Assembly (NCBI GenBank): GCA_000708835.1
Contig: DF237284.1
Span: 52,886-103,371 of the forward strand
Length of the DNA stretch: 50,486 nucleotides
Reading direction: 5' to 3'
Source of the DNA: Klebsormidium nitens
Lineage: Eukaryota; Streptophyta; Klebsormidiophyceae; Klebsormidiales; Klebsormidiaceae
The notes beneath the pieces were generated by a model. That model did no database searches, was not told the DNA's origin, and saw only the letters and a program-made list of their open reading frames with translations. The position numbers and the translations under genes are program-made. Positions 9,901-19,442 of this stretch are shown here, piece by piece (positions within the stretch are counted from its first letter, which is position 1; every line of letters starts with the position of its first letter).

Positions 9901-12582
9901 AGTGATTCTGTTGACAACAGGCACGTGATGATCCAGGTTTAACACGTCAGAAGGGTCAGACCAAACAGACCGACGGGTCGTACCTGTGAATGTACGGATT
10001 TGCACCGAGCGCGGACAGAGGAGACCTGCGCCCTCAGGCTTCGGACCAATGGCTGCCACAGGATCGAGCCGCGAAACATGGAGATTGTAAAAAAAAGCCC
10101 TTTGATAAGCGGAATCGCTGAGAATCAGCATCTACTGGTCGTGGTCAGAAAAGGTCTTGCACGGAGAGGAGGGTAAATATGTGAGCGGACAGCGGAGCGG
10201 ATCAAACAGAACGCAGGGACACCGTGCGGTTGACCAACCAAGTCGGTCATCCTCATGCAGGCGGTTTCGCGGCACGCTCTGGGAGTCCGCACGAGTCTTG
10301 TCTCAAGCAGACTTCTTTCCGGGAAAAGGTTCAAGGATCGGAAAAACAAGCACTCTGAACGACATTGTCTCCATTCTTTGTGCAGGTGGACTCGCAGTCG
10401 CCTCGGGGGTTCGGACGACCCCTGTGCCCTGGGAATTGGTCCTGAAGTTTTGCACAGATGTAACTCGGAAACCCCCAAGAATACAGAAACAAACCAAAGC
10501 CAAGCCACTATGCGACCAGTCAATCGGCTCCTCGTTGAACACAGGCGGACTCGCACTATGCCCCGGGAGTTCAGACGACCCGCGTGTCCGGGAGGTCGTT
10601 CGGTGGCACAAGGTGAACGGCTCGAAGACGTCACCCGAAGCTGTGATCGAACAAAGATGCAAAACGACTTTGTATCTTTCAACCACCTTTTCCATATTGT
10701 TTGCTTTTCTAACACAGGCGGAGTCGGACTACGTGCCCGGCGTCCAGACGACCCGCGTCTCCGGCGAGGTCGTTCGGTGGCACAAAGTGAACGGCTCGGA
10801 GGCCCAACTCAACACTCTCCTCAAGGGGCAATGGTCTCTTTCAAACGAACAGAAGCCGAAGACACTCAATTCGCAACCGTAAACCAGCTTTTCCGTCTCA
10901 ACACAGGCGGAGTCGCATTATGCCCCGAGGGTCCCGACGATCCGCATGTCCGGCGAGGTTGCTTCTGAATAGTTCACAGAACTTCAAACCAAGATCCCAA
11001 ATGTTGAATCAAGCAGAACCCAGAGGCAGTGTGCGACCCGTTGACCAACTTTTCCGTCCTAACTCAGGCGGACTCGCACTACGCGCCCGGCGTTCAGACG
11101 ACCCGCGTCTCTGGCGAGGTGGTTCGGTGGCACAAGGTGAACGGCTCGGAGGCGGTCGCGGCGGGGGAGTACATCGAGATGCTGGAGGGCGAGGTGCGCG
11201 GGCTGCGCGCGCAACTAGAGCGGAGCCAGCGGAGCGCCGCGGGCGGGAATCAGCTGCTGGACTACCTTAAGGCGCTGCAGCCGCCGAACCTGCAGGTGAG
11301 GCTGAAGGGACGCCGGGGTGCGACGTCATCCCCCTCTTAGTGTTGTAGTGCGAATGGAGGGGGGATAAGTGAGTGGCTATGTGAGGTGATGTTGGGAGTG
11401 GTGAGTTGGCGTAGTGGTTGCTCAGGATCTGCAGGGATGATCCTACTCTAGGATTGGCCTCATCGAATCTGATGCTTGGTTGTTTGCACGCTGACGGATG
11501 CACACTTCTGAAGTGAGATGTTGCAGCGTGTGGTCGTATTGGCGTTATTGCTCGCAGGACCTTTTTAGAAAGGAATTGCCTGGGTCTAATGTTGAGAGCG
11601 TCCTTACGACGCGAAAACCTGACGTTCGAATTGAGCCTGAGGTCGGAGCTACAGTATGTTAACAGGGAAATTACGTTGGAGATATCTCCCGATAGGGATC
11701 CGCAGAGGGTCGAATGCTTCCTGCGTTACATGCTGAGCAACTCCATGCTTCTGGTCTTGACTGATCTGCAAACATTTTGCATACACTTTTCTTTCCTTCC
11801 TGCAGGAATTGACGAGTAGTGCAGGGGAGGACGCACTAGAAGCAATGAACTCCTTCATCCAGAGGCTGATGGGTATATCAGACTCTGCGGAACTGAAGGT
11901 AAGCTATTTTTCTTAGGATAATTTGTGATTCGCTGCCCATCTACGCACTAATGACTAACTTCGAAGGAGCTGACTCGCTTCTCGTCCGTCAGGCCAGGTT
12001 CGGTGCTTCGGTTCTAGGTGCTTGGGTTAAGTTTTCGCTCTCGAAAAAAATCACTCAAATTGGCTGAGCGAAGCCTCTCCGCAATACGTAAGTTACTCAG
12101 CACCTAAGCCAGCTCTTGCTAATGTGCCTGCCTCTGCCACAACGAGATAAGAACTTTCGGCTCCGGAAACCCAATTGCAGCTAGTCTCGCAGGGGTGTTT
12201 ACGGAAGAGGGTCTGCTGTTGTCGTTCTTTTGATTGGAAAAGGATTGATGCTTGGAATGCTTGTGATTGCTTCAACACTCACAGGCAGGATAATATATAC
12301 AGCTGAATTATTGATCATAGCGACCTCCACATTCTTCCTCGGACGAAAACCAATCTCGGGAGCAAAAGGGGGATCACACGCAACTTTAGCCAACCGCTCC
12401 TCCGATCATTGCAGGCTTCCTCCTCGGTAACAACGGCCACAGAGCTAGCTAAATTGCTTTATTGGTTGATGGTAGTTGGTTACAGTATCCGCAGCATAGA
12501 GGTCCGGTTCGACATGGAAAGAACGCTAGGAGTCCCAATAACTTCGAAACTCGGTGAACTGCCACCAGGGGAAATATTTTGA
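6994..12582 (+). CDS. Chloroplast DUF760 protein, similar to UV-B-induced At3g17800; 7 exons (492 aa)
   Basis: Member of the plant DUF760 family, which includes Arabidopsis At3g17800 (UV-B-induced, chloroplast). The molecular activity is unknown. Exons: 6994-7389, 7628-8005, 8429-8485, 9398-9556, 11068-11295, 11806-11898, 12415-12582. All introns are phase 0 and the exons sum to 1479 nt. The first exon encodes a Ser/Arg-rich leader ending RRRQVHVCAGNASD, like a chloroplast transit peptide. Two DUF760 halves follow: the first (about 240-320) contains MLLEYVKNVKPEFMDLF, then MRQTVTNMLGTLPPQ and LMYSVLMTGYMFRNAYYRME; the second (about 388-485) contains NQLLDYLKALQPP, ALEAMNSFIQRLMG and LAKLLYWLMVVGYSIRSIE. 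A coiled-coil linker (EYIEMLEGEVRGLRAQLE) joins them. Introns 3 and 4 are packed with decayed copies of exons 4 and 5, so gene predictors may choose wrong exons here. It is divergent from the glycosyltransferase and convergent with the ARM gene. Confidence 0.9.
9041..9262 (+). repeat. Ghost copies of DUF760 exon 4, 5' part (two)
   Basis: Two decayed copies of the start of exon 4 lie in intron 3. The first begins GTGACAATTTGCGACG at 9043; the second begins GTGACCATCCTGACGGTG at 9204. The real exon has GTGACCATCTCGACGGTG at 9407. Spacings are 161 and 203 bases. The second copy keeps an acceptor (CCCGCAG, ends 9194) and an open frame for about 20 codons (FFGVTILTVGENLAQP), then loses similarity and has no matching donor. 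Confidence 0.85.
9650..9880 (+). repeat. Ghost copies of DUF760 exon 4, 3' part (two)
   Basis: Downstream of exon 4, its last 50 or so bases and the donor site recur twice: TTTGCAAAGAG|GTGAGT ending at 9709, and CGCTGCAAAGAG|GTGAAC ending at 9866. The real donor is at 9556, so spacings are 153 and 157 bases, close to the exon's own 159-base length. Some intron sequence is copied too (GACCTGTTAGAC versus GACCTGTCAGAC). Confidence 0.85.
10383..10970 (+). repeat. Ghost array of DUF760 exon 5, four copies
   Basis: Four copies of the acceptor and first 50-90 bases of exon 5 precede the real exon. Acceptor Gs are at 10385, 10544, 10717 and 10906; the real one is at 11067. Spacings are 159, 173, 189 and 161 bases. 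Each copy starts GCGGACTCGCA or close to it (the first has GTGGACTCGCA) and three of the four have CAG before it in an ACACAG context. The third copy (10718-10805) is nearly intact and stays in frame; the fourth soon meets a stop. None has the exon's 3' half or donor. Confidence 0.88.
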
Positions 12583-13822
12583 AAGCCCATTGCACAAAAA
12601 ATTGCATGCCTTTGCACTATCTGGCAAGCCTCGCAAGTTCTCGTGGCTTCTGGTCCAAGCGGCTTCCGTACCCTAAAAGCTTGAAATAAGTGCAAGGAGC
12701 CCATTCGATATTGAAAGCTCAATACGTGTCCTTTCGTGGCATCAGTATATGCTTCTTATTATCACTTATGTGGATCAGCGAATGGTCGTCTTTGAAGCGA
12801 GTTTATACAGTCTCAGTGTGGCAAGAAGCAAACTTGAAAGAGAAGCCTGAGCTTCCCCGAACCGATTGAACGCCAGCGTAACGTGGTAGATACTGGACAC
12901 AAATCTAAAGAATAGTTTGTACTGCGATGGGTTGGATGGTACCATGGCCTACCGTACTTGACGCGGTACACATATCCCCGGGGGATTTAACTCCCGGGGA
13001 CCGTCATGCATTCACAAACACTTAATCCTGAGCTACCGCGTCACTCGGTACGTAACGGACCCATATCGGCCCAACCCTTATTTGCGGTTCGCCGACAACT
13101 TGCCCCCAGGCCACCGGCACCCTAACCAATCATGGCTACCGGCCGTCTGCGCGTCAGTACTAGCCGGTAATTGTTGCTCATTTAGCGTCGGATGCAGTCG
13201 GATGCGGTACAACCCTTTAAACTCACGGCACTAGAGGATTTGTCCGTAACATGCCTCATGGATACAGTGGCGCAATTCTTCGAGGATCCGCCCCAGAGCA
13301 ACCAAGTTCAGATATACTAATCAGAACCACCGGTGCGCATTGCATATGCTGCTGCATAAAAGTATGAACGTGCGCAAGATGACGCGGTCTGCGCCGCCAG
13401 ATCATACTACTGAATTGTTTAAGACAGCCTGTTCATGCGCATGCTCCTTCATCTTGGATGTGTAACTTAAGTGGAGGAGAATCGCAAATCTGAATCCCAA
13501 AAAGAATGGTTCATCCTCTGATTGCGCAACATGTGGACCTTCATATCCGCGAAGTTTGACGTGCCATTGAACCTGAGTACAGCTAGGGTCGTTTTGCTTT
13601 GGATGCGATCATTTGGCAACGTCCGACCAGGCAATCTACAGTAGGTAAACCGCATGATTCACTGTGGGTTTAGGAAAGAGGACGTTCGAAACCTGTCTTG
13701 ACCCTTTACTACACCGATTTGACTACAAAGTTCCGCATTGCCTGTAAGGAAGCTATTGGTCGTAAAGCATTAGGACTTGTCTAAGAAGCTTGCACCTGAG
13801 GGCACTGGCCTTACTCTACATT
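12583..13822. other. Intergenic region between convergent genes
   Basis: No gene seen. It contains nested inverted repeats at 12959-13043 and otherwise only short open frames without recognisable products. Confidence 0.5.
12959..13043. repeat. Nested inverted repeats
   Basis: TGACGCGGTA at 12959-12968 pairs with TACCGCGTCA at 13034-13043. Inside it, CCCCGGGGGA (12976-12985) pairs with TCCCGGGG (12992-12999) with one bulged base. This could be the remnant of a small palindromic element or a structured RNA; nothing identifies it. Confidence 0.5.
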
Positions 13823-16800
13823 CTACACCCCTTTCCTTCTTGCCCTGGCCGGAGTCTCCCTGTTGTAATCTTTTTCGATCCGATTGAGACGACCTTCAAC
13901 ATCGTCCAGCTTGCCGCTCAAGCGATGGACCTGCTGATCTATGTCGTAACACTCGCCGTCTCGCAGGTCGTCCCAGCTGCAGACCACTGCCCGTTGCTGC
14001 GCACGGGCTTGCATGAACGCCAACCCATCCCCTGCATCAACCGTGGAAGCGAAGGCCGCATGCCTCGCTTTCAGAATAGTCATCTGCTCCTTCACGGACT
14101 CAATCTCTTCCTTGTGTCGCCGCCTCTCCGACTCCAACTCCTCATCCCGCGTGCGCAGTCTCCCTTCCAACTCCTCGTGCCGTCTGAGAAGCTCTTCGGT
14201 AGTCACCATTTTGACGCTAATGGAAGTGACCGTACTCGTGGCAACTGCCAAGGGCGTCGGAATCGCCGCTTGAACAGAGACGGTGGGTGGGGGCGGAGGA
14301 TGGGTTTGAGGTGCTTTGCGCAACCTGCCGAGCGGAACAGGCCAGGTGGGCTCGGCTGCAGCTACCAACTTGCGGATCACTCCCTCGCCAGTCAGATCAT
14401 TCTCATCGCGGATCGTCTGCAAGTCGTCTTGGTCCTTCATCCACTTCGTCATCCTGCCGAAATCGCGTGATGCGACCTCCCGAACCCCGTCCTCGCGGGT
14501 TTGGGACAGCTCCCCCTTCCTCAGGAAGACCAGGGAGCGCGCCACCCCATCCGCAATCGCTTCTCCGTCCGTTCCGCCGGCCCTCGCAATCCGTTCCGCC
14601 CTCCGCCCTTCGAAAAAGTCGGCCACGAACCCCGCTGCCGCGCCCGCCACCTTCGACGCCACGTGCCCGTACCCCGGCACAAGTCCCGCAACCGCCGATG
14701 CCGTGAGGACCAGGGCTCGGTTGACCTTGTCCCGCTGCCGTACGACCAGGTTGCTGCACGACGCCTGGGCGCCGAGGAACGCCCAGCTGAGCGCCCGCCG
14801 CAGGCTCCCGTAGTAACGGAGCGCACCGGGGTCCTTCGCAATGGTCGCCATTTCCTCCTCCAAGCCCTTCACATCCCCCTCGCGATCCAGCAGCCGGCCC
14901 AAGTACTCGCTCTGGATGGGCGTCAGCTCCAGCGCGCCTCCCCGCCCAAGCCCCGCTTCCAGCTGGTGGATCCGCGCCGCAATGTTCTCAATCGGCATTT
15001 CGAGGTCCACCGCGTGGTTTCCTCCAAGCACCTCCGTTGTCCCCTGCTGAAGTTCCGTCTCGGCCCGCGATTGCGGAGGCCCAGGCGCATCGCTTGGCTC
15101 GAAGGCGCTGCCGGCTGAGTCGCTTGGCGGGGCAAGAGAGGCAGGCTCGAAGTTTTTTATGAAAGGCGTTTGGCTGTCGCTCATATTGTCCGGAGCCCGA
15201 TCAGCCTCCCCTTCCGTTACCTCCGTTGGGCCTTCAATTTCAACTTCAATGCCCTGCTCGGTGCTCCCCTCCCCGGTTCCTGCTTCGACTCTCGTGTCTG
15301 GCAGGGGAACCCCGGGCTCGAGGATTGCAACGGCTGATTCGCCTGATGGCGACTGTTGGCTAGACTCCGATGTCTCATCAGGAGTCGGTTTGAAATCAAG
15401 TTGATAGCCCTCACTATCAAAATACCTAAAGTGACGGTTCCACTCTGGATCTGCGCGCTCTATAGTATCCCGCGCCCTCCCAGCCTGCTTCTGGACCTCC
15501 TCGCTTGGGCTTGCCAAAAGCCTCGTCAGTGCGGCCAGCGTCCCCGCCTCCGCCAAGATCCTCGCCCTGATACCGGCGTCCTTTCCCAGGGACCCGAGAG
15601 CCCTTGCGGCTTGACTCTGCACGGCCTCGCTCCGGCTTCCCAGCAGCTCCATGAGCGACCCCAGCACCCCTGGTACTGCTGCAACACTACTCGATTCTTT
15701 GCTGGCCAGGTTCGCCAGAGTCCCCGCAGCGCGGCTCTGCACCGCCTCGCTGGGGCTACCCAGCAGCTTCCCTAGCGCGGCCATCGCCCCCGGCACCGTC
15801 GCGACGGTCCTGTTGTCGTCAACCCCTGCCAGATTCCTCAGGGCAAACGCGGCCCTTTTCTGCAACAACTCCGGGCTCGGGCTCACCAGCAGGTGTCCCA
15901 GCCTGGACAAGATCCGGGGTTCCGCCAAAAGCGTCCTTCTGATGTCGGCTCTTGCTGCCAGGCTTGCAAGAGCTGTCGCGGCATGCTCCCCCCCATTAGA
16001 CCCGTTCACTGTTCAAGAGTAGAATACTCCAGGATCAGACACGCACTCTGATTCTAGTCCAGCCAGACGTTGGTTGCAAATAGGTGGCTCACGGAGCGGA
16101 ACATTGGAGATGAAGCACTTAAGCGAACGTTGCTACATTTTGGTGACACTGTTTCCTGCATGTCTTTAAAGCAGATCAGGAAAGCAAGAGCTTGCTTGAC
16201 GGGCCAGAAGGGTCGCGCCCCACACCTGGTCAGTAGTTTAGAACGGTCTTAGGGGAATTACGCTGCGAGAGTAGTACAATACATTCAGAATGTTATGTCT
16301 TCGATGTCAACTTCAAAATCTCCGAGGTCAGAAAATGACTGAAGTGCCTGAGTGCTCAAACAATTTATGGAGGGCCGATTCTTATCTTCGTCCATCGCCA
16401 CTCAACAGCAAGGGTCTTGCTTGTGAACACAGCACTTGGCTTTAGCGTGGGATTAAGGCTGCTAGTGATGACTGCATTCACTCAGAAGAAGAAATAGCAC
16501 CTTAATCCACAGTGTCTTACACAGTGTGCACCTACAGTGTCTTACACAGTGTCTGCAGCTGTTTGGAGGCATGTGGAGGGATGTCAAAGACTCCTTTCTC
16601 AAAGGGGGTGAAAAGAAATGTGTGAGCACTTATATCGGTGTTGCCTGCTCCTGATGCTTTGCAGACTCTGTGGAAGAAGCTGCCAGTTTGTTGTCCATTA
16701 CTATATGTTGCTACACAAGAAGAATGGCCTCTTTGTAAGAGTTGGAACTTACACCAGTGGTACTGCAGAGACTCCACCAGTGCTGCCAGCAACCCGGGTG

Positions 16801-18326
16801 TCGCCGCAATGCTCTTCTTGTTGTCATCATCCGCCGCCACATTCTCCAAAGCCCGTGCCCCCTGCTCCGGCACGCGCTGTTGGACGCTGCGCAGCAAGTT
16901 GCGGAGCGCAGCCAGGGCCCCCGGCACTGCCACAATGCTCCTTTTGTTCTCAGCATTCACTGCCAGGTTTGCAAGAGCCCCCGCAGCATTTCTCTTCACA
17001 ATTCCGTATGGGTGACCCAATAGCTCCACCAACCCGGCCAGTACCCCCGGAAATGTCGCGATACTCCTCTGATTGTCAGGGTCCCCAGCTAGATGTTCAA
17101 GAGTTTTTGCAGCATGCTCCTGCAGATGTCTGTGGCTCCCCAGCAGCTGTCGCAAATCGACCAGCACCCCTGGCAACGCCGCAATGCTCTTCCTGTTGTC
17201 GGCCGTTCCTGCCAATCTTGCGAGAGCACGCACTGCCTCTTCCTGCACGGCCTCGCTCGGGCTTCTCAGCAGCTTACCCAATGCGGCTAGCGCCCCCGGC
17301 TCCATCCCGATGCTTCTCTGGTGTTCCACGTCCCATGCCAGCAGTTTGAAAATCTCTGCTGACCGTTGCTGCATGCCCCTATTCAAGCTTCCCAGTTGCA
17401 CCACGAGCCCGGCCAGCACCCCCGGCACAATCGCAATACCCCTCAAATTTCTGAAGTACTTTGCTAATCTTACCAGAGCCTCCGCTGCCTGCTTCTGCAA
17501 GTCCTCACTTGGGCTGCGCAGCAGCTTTGCCAGCGCCCCAGGCTCCGAAGCAATGCTTTTCATGTTCTTGGCGTCCGCTGCTAGAGTTGCCAAAGCCTGC
17601 GTGGCCTCCTCTTCCCCGCCCTCAGTTGGGCTCCCCAGCAGCTTCACGAGCGCCGCGAATACCCTTGGCCCCATTGCAGCAATCCTCGTCACTTTTTTGT
17701 GGTCTGCTGCCAGATCTGAAAGAGCCTTTGCAGCCTGCTTTCGCACGGCCTTGCTAGGGCTTTCAAGCAGCTGTGCCAACGAAGTCAGCGCCCTCGGCAC
17801 CTCATAGACTTCCCCGTCAATCTGAGCCAGGTTTTGCAGAGCCGCTGCGGCTGCCTCTTGCAACTGTGTATCAGCAGAATCCAGCAGATTTGCCAGTGCT
17901 GACAAAGTTCCCTGCATTGTCGCGATGCTTGTCTCATTGTCAGCATCCATTGCCAACCACGCCAGAGCCCACGTTGCAGATGCTCGCACAGCATCATTCC
18001 GGCTTTGCAGCAGCTTTGCCACCGTGGCCAGCGCCCCCGGCACACCCCCAATACTCTTTGCAACCTCAGCATTATTTGCCAAACTCCCGAGAGCCCGCAA
18101 TGCATGCTCCTGCACGGCCTCGCTTGGGCTTCCCAGTACATCCGCCAGCGTGACCACCAGCTCCCGGCACATTAAGGACAGACGATTTGCTGATGTTGTC
18201 ACTCTTTGCTGCCAGTTTTGCCAGAGCGACAGCCGCTTGCTCCTGCACGGCCTCCTTCTGGCTCCCTAGCTGCTTGGTCAGCAAGGCCAGCCTCTTCTGG
18301 GATAGCTTACTAGAGCTTCCCCCCAT
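13823..18326 (-). CDS. Armadillo-repeat protein with N-myristoylation-like start and novel C-terminal region; frameshifted
   Basis: About 17 armadillo repeats of roughly 41 residues (core pattern KLLGSPSEAVQEQAARALANLA, shown here in shortened consensus form) followed by a C-terminal extension of about 500 residues. Two exons: 18326-16753 and 16008-13823, phase 1, intron 16752-16009. The ATG at 18326 gives MGGSSSKLS, an N-myristoylation-type start. Near 18160-18168 the frame breaks: the first repeat runs in one frame up to NVPG and the next repeats continue in another, as if one G were added; total exon length is one over a multiple of three. An ATG at 18202 would give a shorter intact protein instead. 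After the repeats come an acidic low-complexity linker, a helical region with a Gly/Ala-rich hydrophobic stretch (SAVAGLVPGYGHVASK, then VAGAAAGFVADFF), a PPPPP tract, and a terminal coiled coil rich in Glu/Arg. ARM arrays bind proteins; the partner is unknown. Confidence 0.78.
16509..16552. repeat. Short direct repeat in ARM gene intron
   Basis: CAGTGTCTTACACAGTGT occurs at 16509-16526 and 16535-16552, a 26-base period, inside the ARM gene's intron. Confidence 0.7.
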
Positions 18327-19442
18327 CACGCATCGTCTCGATTGGTCTCAACAGGCATGCGGAGAGTATGATCAATCAAAGCAGAAGGAACACAGCATCA
18401 CGGGGCAGCTTGAGCCTTGACCACAATGACTTTGATGTCAGTCTCAAGTTTGGTCCCCTGACTCTGGAGTCTGGGCCTGAGCCAGGCTGAGGCTGGAGTC
18501 GGCCAATTTTGAGGGTTCCCTGCATGTGAGGGGATCATCCACGACCAGGTCTGCCTGGTACGTACCGGTCTGTACGATTCAGCGCCCCTCGAGGGGCAGA
18601 AGGGGCATATACCGGTAGTGCAGGGGCCGTGCAGACGGTGTGTACCGGCTCTTGACTCCCGGAAAACCCAACTGATGTTCATGATCGATCGGAGGAATCA
18701 GGATATGTGAGCTGGCACGCTTGTTCGCTTTCCGGTTGCCTCGCAAACATGCTTGAAGTTCGTACCCTATTACAACCTCTAGCAGGTTGATTGCATGGCA
18801 GAACTTATTACAGCCGGTATGTACGTACGTAGCTTGAACTACGCATGTGCGCATGCAATGATTCTTGAGTTATAACATCTTCGCAGCTTGATCGGTCCTA
18901 TTTGAGTGCAAGAATCTGCATCAGTGCAGCATTTGCAACAATGCCAGCCAGGTGCAGCACACTCGAGCCATAAGCGATCGTCCAAATATGTGCTGCGATG
19001 TGGCGAGCAATCAGCTAGAAAGTCAAGAAATACCTAGTCGGGGCTGCTAAAGCTAGCTACCGGAATAAGCTGGTTGCTCATGCAGCACGCCTGAGCGCAT
19101 TTGCGGTTGTATTGCACGTTCCTTCTTGCAAGCTCATGCACAAAAGATATAACAAGAAGCGAAGCGATCATCCGAACTTCTGAACTTCTCCCGCCAAATA
19201 TGACGTGCTCACACGACTCCATTCGTTTCGTTTTCTGTAATCCAAAGGACATTGGCCGCAGGGCAGCGAGTCCGGGCCTTGTCATGACGGTCCGCTTTGT
19301 CTGTGAGATTGTCGGAGGGGGAACCTCTGCCGCCTTTCTTTGCCCTCAACCGGACACTTCATGTTCCATAAAAGGGAAATGGGTTTGATTGCCTTGCAAC
19401 GAGCTTGGGTGTGGCCCCAGAATCTGGTGGTGGAAGCCACCG
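18327..19442. other. Intergenic region, G-alpha 3' end to ARM gene start
   Basis: Holds the ARM gene promoter and the G-alpha 3' UTR. Features seen: a perfect palindrome GCCCCTCGAGGGGC near 18583-18597 and several ACCGGT/GTACGTAC motifs between 18550 and 18840. No gene seen. Confidence 0.45.

Noticed and set aside
13790-15775. Several long + strand open frames opposite the ARM gene
   Set aside because: They are Pro/Arg/Ser-rich antisense shadows of GC-rich coding DNA on the other strand.
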